Assembly (NCBI RefSeq): GCF_025137375.1
Contig: NZ_CP073720.1
Coordinates: 5,666,501-5,730,500, forward strand
Direction: 5' to 3'
Source of the DNA: Dactylosporangium fulvum
Lineage (GTDB): Bacteria; Actinomycetota; Actinomycetes; Mycobacteriales; Micromonosporaceae
Length of the DNA stretch: 64,000 nt
Shown here in pieces: positions 1 through 7,598 of this stretch (position 1 is the first letter of the stretch; the number at the start of each line of letters is the position of its first letter). The notes below the pieces were generated by a model, which saw only the letters and a list, made by a program, of their open reading frames with translations, searched no databases and was not told where the DNA came from. The position numbers were made by a program, and so were the translations under genes.

Positions 1-191
1 GCTCCGCAGCGGCGCTCGGCGCTTGGTCCGGCGCCCGACTGGCCGGCGGCGCGGCTGCCCGGCGGCGCGGCTGCCCGGCGGCGCGGCTGCCCGGCGATGC
101 CCAGCACCCAGCCGCCGCCGTGGATGTATAGCGCGGCGCCCAGGTCTGGTCTTGCTGTCGGCGAGCCCTGATTGCACCGCCCGCTGGCCAT
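1..191 (-). pseudogene. alpha/beta-hydrolase fragment (HGGGW motif), left edge
   Basis: Read on the minus strand from an ATG at 191-189, the frame encodes LGAALYIHGGGWVLG. This is the strand and oxyanion-hole motif (HGGGW) of the hormone-sensitive-lipase type of alpha/beta hydrolases. Intact family members carry about 70-80 residues before this motif; here there are only about 27. The sequence after it turns into Arg/Ala/Pro-rich repeat translation made by the 16-bp tandem repeat at 45-92. The frame runs off the window, so a complete gene outside cannot be excluded, but it looks like a remnant. Confidence 0.3.
45..92. repeat. 16-bp tandem repeat, three exact copies
   Basis: The unit GGCGGCGCGGCTGCCC occurs three times back to back at 45-60, 61-76 and 77-92. 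Because 16 is not a multiple of three, each copy shifts frame, which argues against it lying inside a functional gene and fits the degraded hydrolase motif beside it. Confidence 0.85.
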
Positions 192-320
192 CTGCGGCCC
201 GGGTGTCACGAAGCGGGCGGGCGGTGCCGGCCGGATGCGGGCGCCTGCTCCAACAACACCAGCGGTGACCGGGCGTCGACCGGTGAGTAACGCCAACCGG
301 CGTCGGGATCGCCGAGGTGT

Positions 321-390
321 GGGGCGTTCATGATCGCGAAGAGTTGTGGTAGCCCTGGGTGTCCGAACCCTTCGTGATCATGAACGCCCC
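321..390. repeat. Dispersed GATC palindrome, copy 1
   Basis: Inverted repeat with perfect 15-bp arms GGGGCGTTCATGATC (321-335) and its complement (376-390). The arms extend to 21 bp with one mismatch, and the loop is about 28 bp. The inner part resembles the elements at 404-450 and 24982-25035: GATC, then GAAGA.TTG, then a GC-rich loop, then CTTC..GATC. All three copies are intergenic. Together with 192-320, where I see nothing else, it fills the space before the first gene. Confidence 0.7.
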
Positions 391-403
391 ATGCCGGGAC
401 CGT

Positions 404-450
404 GATCCGGAAGACTTGACGCCGCTATTCGGCGCGAACTCTTCCGGATC
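404..450. repeat. Dispersed GATC palindrome, copy 2
   Basis: Perfect 11-bp arms GATCCGGAAGA (404-414) and TCTTCCGGATC (440-450) flank a loop that carries a second small dyad. It has the same architecture as copies 1 and 3 with a changed outer arm. Compensatory changes on both sides of the stem suggest that the fold, not just the sequence, is kept. Confidence 0.65.
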
Positions 451-498
451 ATGGAGGAATCCGCTCCGGCCCGGCTGGCAACAGCGCCCAGCCAAGAG

Positions 499-521
499 GT
501 TTTCAACACCTTGTTGAAAAC
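499..521. promoter_or_regulatory. Perfect 10-3-10 dyad, candidate operator
   Basis: GTTTTCAACA, spacer CCT, TGTTGAAAAC: a perfect 23-bp inverted repeat, AT-rich in very GC-rich surroundings, ending 16 bp before the ATG at 538. If translated as part of the next gene it would give a TTG-TTG-AAA codon run that is rare here, so I read it as an operator upstream of 538. The binding protein is unknown; autoregulation by the downstream HTH-like protein is a guess. Confidence 0.5.
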
Positions 522-537
522 GGTCCGTTTATCCGTC

Positions 538-966
538 ATGCTGCAAGCCATGACCGAAGTCTTCAGTCGGCCCGATCCGGGCGTACGGCGTGCGGAGCGC
601 ACCCACCAGGCGCTGGCGTACCTTGCCGAGCGGCATGCCGGCAGTCCCGAACTCCGATCGCGGCATCTCCACTCGTCCGTGGCGGCGCCGCACGAAGTCG
701 TGCAGCTCGTCGCCGCCATGACCGCCGGCTCGGTCCCGCCGCGGCCGGGCGAGCCCGCCGTCGACGCCACCGACCTCGTCGCGGCGCTGACCCTGATGCC
801 GGACGTCCGGGCGGAGCTCGACGCGATCGAGCTGCACCTGCTGAAGACCGCGCGGAGCAGGGGGATGACCTGGCAGGACATCGCCTTCAGCCTGGGGCTC
901 AACACGCCGCAGGCGGCCCGGCAGCGCTACGAGCGCCTGGAGGCACGCGCCGACGACACGGGCTGA
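538..966 (+). CDS. Small HTH-like DNA-binding protein
   Basis: About 142 residues from ATG 538. I do not recognise a named family. The C-terminal 45 residues (ELDAIELHLLKTARSRG, then MTWQDIAFSLGL, then TPQAARQRYERL) read as a helix-turn-helix in which a region-4-like 'works out whether to use the sequence' helix pair is followed by a recognition helix. This suggests a small transcription regulator. The frame is open back to an ATG at 451, but that extension would run through the dyad at 499-521 with atypical codons, so 538 was preferred. No clear Shine-Dalgarno precedes either start, so leaderless translation is possible. The gene converges on the phosphoesterase, 4 bp from its stop. Confidence 0.6.
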   Translation: MLQAMTEVFSRPDPGVRRAERTHQALAYLAERHAGSPELRSRHLHSSVAAPHEVVQLVAAMTAGSVPPRPGEPAVDATDLVAALTLMPDVRAELDAIELHLLKTARSRGMTWQDIAFSLGLNTPQAARQRYERLEARADDTG

Positions 967-970
967 GCGC

Positions 971-1462
971 TCACAGACGGTGCAGCACCACGTCCGTCAG
1001 CGTGCCGTCCGTGATCGACGCCGTCATGTAGGTCGCATACGGCTCGCGGCGGCGGTCCGTCGGAGAACCCGGGTTCAGCAGCCGCAGGCCGCCCGGGGCG
1101 GCGGTGTCCCACGGGATGTGGGAGTGGCCGAACACCAGGACGTCGTGGGCCGGGAAGCGGACGGCGCAGCGCTGCTCGCGACCCTTCGCCGCGCCGGTCT
1201 CGTGGACGACCGCGAGCCGCACGCCGTCGAGCACCACGTCGGCGACCTCCGGCAGGCGGGCACGCAGGCCGGGGCCGTCGTTGTTGCCGTACACACCGAT
1301 GAGGCGCGACGAGCGGCGCAGCAGTTCGTCGAGCAGCGGCTCCGCGACCCAGTCACCGGCGTGCACCACCACATCGGCGGCCTCGATCGCCGCCCACAGC
1401 CGCGCCGGGAGGTCACGCGCCCGCTTCGGCACGTGCGTGTCGGCGATCAGCACCAGGCGCAC
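971..1462 (-). CDS. YfcE-like metallophosphoesterase
   Basis: 163 residues of the calcineurin-like phosphoesterase fold (YfcE/MJ0936 type). The metal-binding blocks appear in order: LIADTH near residue 4, DVVVHAGDW, GNNDG, VVHETG and FGHSHIP near the C-terminus. Together they supply the Asp, His and Asn ligands of a two-metal centre. The family hydrolyses phosphodiesters in the cytoplasm; the substrate is not evident. The frame is open upstream to 1579, but the conserved first beta-strand (VRLVLIADTH) begins at the GTG at 1462, preceded by AGGGTGGGG, so that start was chosen. The extension would cross the palindromic repeat at 1514-1584. Confidence 0.8.
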   Translation of the reverse strand: MRLVLIADTHVPKRARDLPARLWAAIEAADVVVHAGDWVAEPLLDELLRRSSRLIGVYGNNDGPGLRARLPEVADVVLDGVRLAVVHETGAAKGREQRCAVRFPAHDVLVFGHSHIPWDTAAPGGLRLLNPGSPTDRRREPYATYMTASITDGTLTDVVLHRL

Positions 1463-1513
1463 AACCCCCACCCTAGGGCGGCGTCCACCATCGCCGGCCT
1501 GGTCCACCCTTGT

Positions 1514-1584
1514 CGATCTCGCAGTTGTGCCGCCGAGACACTCCGTGAATGCCCGGTTTGCCAGGCACCACAACTGCAAGATCG
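1514..1584. repeat. Intergenic palindrome, second family
   Basis: Arms CGATCTCGCAGTTGTG (1514-1529) and CACAACTGCAAGATCG (1569-1584) are complementary with one mismatch over 16 bp and enclose a 39-bp loop. It differs from the GATC/GAAGA palindromes. From memory, elements with a GATCTTGCAGTTGTGG core are common in Micromonosporaceae intergenic DNA; I cannot check copy number here. Confidence 0.65.
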
Positions 1585-1604
1585 ATGCACCACAAACCGG
1601 CGAA

Positions 1605-1767
1605 CGGCCGGCCGCGCCGGCGGTCTCGGACGAGGTCCCGTTCTGGGTCCACGTGCCGTGGGCGGCGGGCGTGCCCGACCTGGACTACGCGCCACGCAAC
1701 CCCGCCGTCCCGTTCGCGCTCCCGGAGGCCGAGCGGCAGTTGGCGGCCCGTCCTACTGGCGCCTTGT
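1605..1767 (+). pseudogene. Protein-like remnant of unknown family
   Basis: One plus-strand frame gives a short run of ordinary protein sequence (DEVPFWVHVPWAAGVPDLDY, then PRNPAVPFALPEAERQ) with balanced hydrophobic and acidic residues, unlike the Arg/Pro-rich noise around it. It has no plausible start and dissolves into the 36-bp tandem repeats at 1768. This looks like a fragment of a lost gene, of a family I do not recognise. The rest of 1463-1908 holds only the palindrome and the tandem repeat. Confidence 0.2.
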
Positions 1768-1903
1768 GCCGACACACACGAGCCGCCTCAGCGGACCAGC
1801 CGGGCCGACGCACACGAGCCGCCTCAGCGGACCAGCCGGGCCGACGCACACGAGCCGTCTCAGCGGACCAGCCGGGCCGACGCACACGGGCCGACGCACA
1901 CGG
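1768..1903. repeat. 36-bp tandem repeat, three copies plus 14-bp partials
   Basis: Three units of 36 bp at 1768-1803, 1804-1839 and 1840-1875 differ at only two positions. Each begins GCCGACGCACACGAGCC or a one-base variant. Two 14-bp partial units (GCCGACGCACACGG) follow to 1903. The array ends five bases before the stop codon of the minus-strand nucleotidyltransferase gene and is not part of that gene. Confidence 0.85.
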
Positions 1904-1908
1904 GCCGG

Positions 1909-2640
1909 CTACACCGGCTCGGCCAGGACCGGGGCCAGCCGAGCCGCGAGCGCCGGATCGGTGCGCGTGAGCTCCGCCGACAGCGCAGCCGTCGCGGCGG
2001 CCAGCGCACGACGCAGTTCCGCCTCGTCGAGCGTGCGGACGAGCGTGGCCTCGAGCCCGGCGGCCACCTCCGCGGGGAGCAGGTGGGCGCCCTTCGCGTA
2101 GGCGGTGGGATGGCCCAGCCGGAGGCAGGCCAGGGCGATCACCTGGCCGCGCAGGGCGCCGATCCAGTGCTCGGCCTGCCACCACCGGCGACGCTGGATG
2201 CTCGTCCACGCGTGCAGGGCATGGTGCCACGCCAGCCCGGCCAGGTGGTCGTGGCCGACCGGCGCGGTGGGCTCCGGCGGTGCGGGGTCGCCGAAGACGG
2301 TGTGCCAGCTCGGGCCGCGGGGAGCGAACCCCTCCGGCGGGCTGAACGCGATGTCCACCTCGAGCCGTCCGGGGAGCAGGAACACCCGGTACACCGTGGC
2401 GCCGGAGGGCCGGTCCCAGTGGTGGACGGCGGCGAAGTCCCGGTACAGCAGCTCGGTCCAGTGGTGCATGGCCGCGTCGAGCGGGCCGTCGATCGCGAAG
2501 GCCAGGTCGAGGTCGGACCACCGGTCGGCGTCGCCGGTGGCCTGCGACCCGGTGAGCGCCGCCCCGACGACGGCCGGGTCCGCCTCGGCCAGGGCCAGCA
2601 GGCGCCGCCGCACGGACGCCAGGTCGCCGAGGGAAAGCAT
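1909..2640 (-). CDS. Nucleotidyltransferase-fold protein
   Basis: 243 residues. The N-terminal third has the minimal nucleotidyltransferase signature: GSQATG (residues 31-36), then WSDLDLAF about 5 residues later with the paired catalytic aspartates, and a third acidic strand (LEVDIAF) near residue 95. The C-terminal half is helical with paired His/Trp residues (HHALHAW) and resembles the helical partner domain of aminoglycoside adenylyltransferase-like proteins. It probably transfers a nucleotide to a small molecule or protein; the substrate is unknown. It is divergent from the formate dehydrogenase operon with only 25 bp between starts, so the two promoters must overlap or be leaderless. 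Confidence 0.7.
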   Translation of the reverse strand: MLSLGDLASVRRRLLALAEADPAVVGAALTGSQATGDADRWSDLDLAFAIDGPLDAAMHHWTELLYRDFAAVHHWDRPSGATVYRVFLLPGRLEVDIAFSPPEGFAPRGPSWHTVFGDPAPPEPTAPVGHDHLAGLAWHHALHAWTSIQRRRWWQAEHWIGALRGQVIALACLRLGHPTAYAKGAHLLPAEVAAGLEATLVRTLDEAELRRALAAATAALSAELTRTDPALAARLAPVLAEPV

Positions 2641-2665
2641 GATCCGACCTTATAGAGTCAAGGGT
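2641..2665. promoter_or_regulatory. 25-bp divergent start region with TATA-like core
   Basis: The only AT-rich stretch between the divergent starts is CTTATAGAGTC. On the plus strand TATAGA ends 9 bases before the formate dehydrogenase ATG; on the minus strand TATAAG ends 8 bases before the nucleotidyltransferase ATG. Both spacings would fit leaderless transcripts from overlapping -10 boxes. No convincing -35 boxes are visible. Inference only. Confidence 0.3.
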
Positions 2666-5600
2666 ATGGAGTGGCTTCGGCGGTGGCCTGTCTACCGGCA
2701 GCTGACCGGCTCCGACCCCACGGGTCGTGGCGACGCTGTCCGGTCGCCGCGCACCGACGCGCTCACCTCCCGTACGACACAGGCGGACACCGTCGCCAGG
2801 TCGGTCTGCCCCTACTGTGCGGTCGGCTGCGGGCAGCGGGTGTTCGTCAAGGACGGCAAGGTCACGCAGATCGAGGGTGACCCGGACAGCCCGATCTCGC
2901 GCGGCCGGCTGTGCCCGAAGGGGTCGGCGAGCAAGAGCCTCGTCACCAGCCCGCTGCGGCAGACCAAGGTGCGGTACCGCCGGCCCTACGGGACCGAGTG
3001 GGAGGACCTCGACCTCGAAACGGCGCTGGACATGATCACCGACCGGGTGCTCAAGGCCCGCGAGGAGACGTGGCAGGACAGCGACGAGGACGGCCGGCCG
3101 CTCAACCGCACGCTCGGCATCGCGAGCCTCGGCGGCGCGACGCTCGACAACGAAGAAAACTATCTCATCAAGAAGCTGTTCACGGCCGTCGGCGCGCTGC
3201 AGATCGAGAACCAGGCCCGCATTTGACACTCCGCCACCGTCCCCGGTCTGGGGACCAGTTTCGGTCGCGGCGGCGCCACGGGCTTCCAGCAGGACCTGGC
3301 CAACGCTGACTGCATCGTGATCCAGGGCTCGAACATGGCCGAGGCGCACCCGGTCGGTTTCCAGTGGGTGATGGAGGCCAAGGCCCGCGGTGCGACGGTC
3401 ATCCACGTCGACCCCCGGTTCACGCGCACCAGCGCCGTCGCCGACGAGTTCGTGCCGATCCGGGCCGGGTCGGACATCGCGTTCCTCGGTGGTGTGGTCA
3501 ACTACATCCTGAGCAACGAGCTGGACTTCCGGGAGTACGTCGTCGCGTACACGAACGCGGCCATGATCGTGCGCGAGGACTTCCGCGACACCGAGGACCT
3601 CGACGGGCTGTTCTCCGGCTTCGACCCGCAGACCAGCGCGTACGACCCGCGGAGCTGGCAGTTCGAGGGGCATGCCGAGGAGCCGCAGCACACGCGGGAG
3701 ACGGCTGGTGGCCTGCGCCACGAGTCGCACGGCCCGCCGGTGCCGGCCGGCATCCTGCGCGACGAGACGCTGCAGCACCCGCGGTGTGTGTACCAGCTGC
3801 TGAAGCGGCACTTCGCGCGGTACACGCCGGAGGTCGTGGAGCAGGTGTGCGGCGTGTCACCGAAGCAGTTCGCCAAGGTCTGCGAGGCGTGGACGCGCAA
3901 CTCCGGCCGGGAGCGCACGACCGCCCTGGTGTACTCGGTCGGCTGGACCCAGCACTCGGTCGGGGTGCAGTACATCCGCACCGGCGCCATCATCCAGCTC
4001 CTGCTCGGCAACATGGGCCGCCCCGGCGGGGGCATCATGGCGCTGCGCGGGCACGCGAGCATCCAGGGCTCCACCGACATCCCGACGCTGTTCAACCTCC
4101 TGCCGGGATATCTGCCGATGCCGCAGCGGGGCAGGCATGACACGCTCGACGAGTGGGTCGACGCGATCCGCCACCCCGGGCAGAAGGGCTTCTGGGGCAA
4201 CGCCAGGTCCTACGCCGTCAGCCTCCTGAAGGCGTACTTCGGGGACGCCGCGACCGCGGACAACGACTACTGCTACGGGCACCTGCCCCGGCTGACCGGC
4301 GACCACAGCACCTACCAGACCGTGCTCGACATGATCGACGGCAAGGTCAAGGGGTACTTCCTGCTCGGCCAGAACCCGGCCGTCGGCTCGGCGCACGGCC
4401 GCGCGCAGCGGCTCGGCCTGGCCAAGCTCGACTGGCTCGTCGTGCGGGACCTGTACGAGATCGAGAGCGCCACCTTCTGGAAGGACTCCCCGGAGGTCGA
4501 GACCGGCGAGATCGTGCCCGAGGAGTGCGCGACCGAGGTGTTCCTCCTGCCCGCCGCCTCGCACGTGGAGAAGGAGGGCACGTTCACGCAGACGCAGCGG
4601 CTGCTGCAGTGGCGGGAGAAGGCCGTCGACCCGCCCGGCGACTGCCGCTCCGAGTTGTGGTTCTTCTACCATCTCGGCCGCCGGCTCAAGCAGCGGCTGG
4701 CGGACTCGGCGCTGCCGCGGGACCGCGCCGTGCGGGACCTGGCCTGGGACTACCCGACGGAGGGCGGCTACGACGAGCCGTCGGCGGCGGCGGTACTGCG
4801 GGAGATCAACGGCTTCGACGTGGCCACCGGCACGCCGGTGTCGGGCTTCACCGAGCTCAAGGACGACGGGTCCACCGCCGCCGGCTGCTGGATCTACGCC
4901 GGGGTCTACGCGGGCGGCGTCAACCAGGCCGCGCGGCGCACCCCGGCGGGGCCGTCCGACCCGATCGGCCTCGAGTGGGGCTGGGCGTGGCCGGCGAACC
5001 GGCGCATGCTCTACAACCGCGCCTCCGCCGACCCCGAGGGCCGGCCGTGGAGCGAGCGGAAGCGATACGTCTTCTGGGATCCCGGCAAGGGCGAGTGGAC
5101 CGGGCCGGACGTGCCCGACTTCGAGAAGACGAAACCGCCGGCGTACCGGCCGCCGGACGGCGCGACCGGGCCCGCGGCGCTGGCCGGGGACGACCCGTTC
5201 ATCATGCAGGGCGACGGGAAGGGCTGGCTGTTCGTGCCGAGCGGCCTGGTCGACGGGCCGCTGCCGACGCACTACGAGCCGGCCGAGTCGCCGGTGCCGA
5301 ACCCGCTGTACGGGCAGCAGGCGAACCCGACCCGCAAGCGGTACCAGCGGTCGGAGAACCCGGTCCACCCCACGGACAGCGGCGTCTTCCCGTACGTCTT
5401 CACCACGAGCCGCCTGACCGAGCACCACACCGCCGGCGGCATGAGCCGCACGCTCGAGTACCTCTCGGAGCTGCAGCCGGCGATGTTCGTCGAGGTCTCC
5501 CCCGCCCTCGCCGCCGAGCGGGGCCTGGCGCACCTCGGCTGGGCGCACGTCGTCACCGCCCGGGCGTGTGTCGAGGCTCGGGTGCTGGTCACCGAGCGGC

Positions 5601-5839
5601 TCCGGCCGCTGCGGCTGGACGGTCGCCGGGTCCACCAGATCTGGCTGCCGTACCACTGGGGCACGGGCGGCCTGACGACCGGTGACTCGGCGAACGACCT
5701 CATCGGCATCGCCCTCGATCCCAACGTGCTGATCCAGGAGAGCAAAGTGGGCACGTGCGACATCCGGCCGGGCCGCCGCCCGCGCGGCGCGGCGCTGCGG
5801 GCCCTCGTCGCCGACTACGTCAGGAGGGCCGGGCTGTGA
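2666..5839 (+). CDS. fdhG: Formate dehydrogenase catalytic subunit, selenocysteine at in-frame UGA
   Basis: About 1057 residues when the TGA at 3224-3226 is read as selenocysteine (residue 187). It is a molybdenum/tungsten bis-MGD enzyme that oxidises formate to CO2. An N-terminal [4Fe-4S] site is formed by C48, C51, C55 and C83 (VCPYCAVGCG ... RLCPKG). The residues around the UGA (ENQARI-Sec-HSATV) match the active site of FdnG/FdhF enzymes, and the same frame continues through the molybdopterin and C-terminal MGD-binding domains. A hairpin with a GGUCU loop follows the UGA. No twin-arginine signal is seen (N-terminus MEWLRRWPVYRQL), so a cytoplasm-facing enzyme is inferred, unlike E. coli FdnG. 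The next two genes overlap by 4 bp each. A standard gene caller would split this gene at 3226. Confidence 0.92.
3227..3262 (+). promoter_or_regulatory. Bacterial SECIS element
   Basis: Directly after the UGA, the mRNA folds as GUCCCC (3239-3244), loop GGUCU (3245-3249), GGGGAC (3250-3255). Counting U of UGA as 1, the loop GGUCU occupies 22-26 and a U sits at 17. This is the same register I recall for E. coli fdhF, where SelB binds the loop and the bulged U17. The position is strong support for UGA recoding rather than termination. Confidence 0.8.
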
Positions 5840-6618
5840 CCACCACGCCGGAGCGCGTCGGGTTCTTCACCGACACCAGCGTCTGCATCGGCTGCAAGGC
5901 GTGCGAGGTGGCGTGCAAGGAGTGGAACGCCGTCCCCGCCGACGGGCTCGACCTGCTCGGCATGTCGTTCGACAACACCGGGCAGCTCGACGCGAACTCG
6001 TGGCGGCACGTCGCGTTCATCGAGCAGCCGTCGCCCTCCCCCGACGGCTCCGGCGACGGCGACTTCCGCTGGCTGATGATGTCGGACGTCTGCAAGCACT
6101 GCACCCACGCGGCCTGCCTCGACGTGTGCCCGACCGGGTCGCTGCTACGCACCGAGTTCGACACCGTCGTCGTGCAGGCCGACATCTGCAACGGCTGCGG
6201 GTACTGCGTGTCCGCCTGCCCGTACGGTGTCATCGCCCGCCGCGAGGGCGACGGCCGCGCGTGGAAGTGCACGATGTGCTACGACCGGATCCGCGACGGC
6301 CTCCAGCCGGCGTGCGCGACGGCGTGCCCGACGCAGTCGATCCAGTTCGGCCCGCTCGACGAGCTGCGGGAGCGGGCCGAGGCCCGGCTCGAGGCGCTGG
6401 ACGATCCCAGGGCCCGCCTCTACGGCCACGACGAGTCCGACGGGGTCGGCGGGCAGGGTGCGTTCTTCCTGCTGCTCGACGAGCCGGAGGTGTACGGGCT
6501 GCCGCCCGCGCCGGTCGCCACGACGCGGGACCTGCCGGCGATGTGGAAGAAGGCCGGGCTGGCCGCGCTGACGATGGCCGCCGCGGTGGCCGTGTCGTTC
6601 CTGGGACGGCGCCCGTGA
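5836..6618 (+). CDS. Formate dehydrogenase iron-sulfur subunit (four [4Fe-4S] clusters)
   Basis: 260 residues starting at GTG 5836, which overlaps the previous stop by 4 bp and has a strong AGGAGG at 5822-5827. Four ferredoxin-type cysteine groups are visible: C17/20/23/27, C86/89/94/98, C118/121/124/128 and C145/148/160/164. This is the usual wiring subunit passing electrons from the catalytic subunit to the membrane partner. The last 20 residues (GLAALTMAAAVAVSFLG) form one hydrophobic helix that could anchor it in the membrane, as in FdnH-type subunits. Confidence 0.9.
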   Translation: MTTTPERVGFFTDTSVCIGCKACEVACKEWNAVPADGLDLLGMSFDNTGQLDANSWRHVAFIEQPSPSPDGSGDGDFRWLMMSDVCKHCTHAACLDVCPTGSLLRTEFDTVVVQADICNGCGYCVSACPYGVIARREGDGRAWKCTMCYDRIRDGLQPACATACPTQSIQFGPLDELRERAEARLEALDDPRARLYGHDESDGVGGQGAFFLLLDEPEVYGLPPAPVATTRDLPAMWKKAGLAALTMAAAVAVSFLGRRP

Positions 6619-7577
6619 ACGCCCCCGGCCGTCCCTCCCGCGGGCCCCGCCGGCAGCACGGCGGCGAGGACGTCCAGGTTCCGCGCGCGGACTTCCGGTC
6701 GTACTACGGCCGGCCGATCCTCAAGGCGCCGGTGTGGCGGCACGACGTCCCCGCGTACCTCTTCACCGGCGGGCTCGCGGCCGGCAGCGCGCTGCTCGCG
6801 GCGGGCGCCGACCTGACCGGCCGCCCGGTGACCCGGCGCGCGGCGCGTTTGGCGGCGCTCGGCGCGCTCGGCGCCAGCACGTACTTTCTCATCAACGACC
6901 TCGGCCGCCCGGAACGCTTCCACCACATGCTGCGCGTAGCCAAGCCGACCTCGCCGATGTCGGTGGGCACCTGGCTGCTGAGCGCGTTCGGCGGCGCGGC
7001 CGGGCTGGCCGCCGTCTCCGAGGCGGCGCCGCGCGGCCGGTTCGGCCGGGCGGCACGGGCCGCGGGGCGTGCGGCCGGGGTCGGTGCCGCCGCCCTCGCG
7101 CCGGGCCTGGCCACCTACACGGCGGTCCTCATCGCGGACACGGCGGCGCCGTCGTGGCACGAGGCGTATCCGCAGCTGCCGTTCGCGTTCGCGGGCAGCG
7201 CCCTGGCCAGCGGCGCCGCGGTGGGACTCATCGCGGCGCCGGTGCGGGAGAGCGGGCCGGCCCGCGGCATGGCGGTCGCCGGTGTCGCGCTGGAACTCGC
7301 GGCGACGCACCGGATCGAGACGGCACACGGGCTGCTCAGCGAGCCCTACCGGACCGGGCGGGCGGGTCGGCTGCTGCGCGCCGCACGGGCGCTCAACCTC
7401 GCCGGCGCGGCGGGCGCGCTGCTCGGGCGGCGCAGCCGGGTGCTGTCGGCGCTGTCGGGGGCGGCGCTGCTCGCCGGCTCGCTGGCGACCCGCTTCGGGG
7501 TGTTCGAAGCGGGCGTCGAGTCCACGAAGGACCCGCGGTACGTCGTGGAGCCGCAGAAGCGCGACGCCGGGCCGTGA
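6615..7577 (+). CDS. nrfD: NrfD/PsrC-family membrane subunit of formate dehydrogenase
   Basis: 320 residues from GTG 6615 (4-bp overlap with the Fe-S subunit stop). After a hydrophilic N-terminus with SYYGRPILKAPVW and DVPAYLFTGGLAAGSALL there are about eight hydrophobic segments. The layout is that of NrfD/PolysulfideR membrane subunits, which exchange electrons with quinone without haem. ASTYFLINDLGRPERFHHML is the conserved loop between helices 2 and 3. Its place behind the catalytic and Fe-S subunits makes a complete three-part respiratory formate dehydrogenase. The family's anchoring contact is the Fe-S subunit. It converges on selD, 21 bp away. Confidence 0.88.
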   Translation: MNAPGRPSRGPRRQHGGEDVQVPRADFRSYYGRPILKAPVWRHDVPAYLFTGGLAAGSALLAAGADLTGRPVTRRAARLAALGALGASTYFLINDLGRPERFHHMLRVAKPTSPMSVGTWLLSAFGGAAGLAAVSEAAPRGRFGRAARAAGRAAGVGAAALAPGLATYTAVLIADTAAPSWHEAYPQLPFAFAGSALASGAAVGLIAAPVRESGPARGMAVAGVALELAATHRIETAHGLLSEPYRTGRAGRLLRAARALNLAGAAGALLGRRSRVLSALSGAALLAGSLATRFGVFEAGVESTKDPRYVVEPQKRDAGP

Positions 7578-7598
7578 CGACGTGGTTCGCCGGACTCT

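Noticed and set aside
3224..3226. TGA read as a premature stop that makes fdhG a pseudogene
   Set aside because: It sits at the Sec active-site position, with a SECIS hairpin and selD adjacent, and the frame continues with full conservation.
1685..3811. Long minus-strand open frame antisense to the formate dehydrogenase gene
   Set aside because: Its codons mirror a strongly supported gene and give Arg/Pro/Ala-rich sequence without family motifs. It is a shadow of GC-rich coding DNA.
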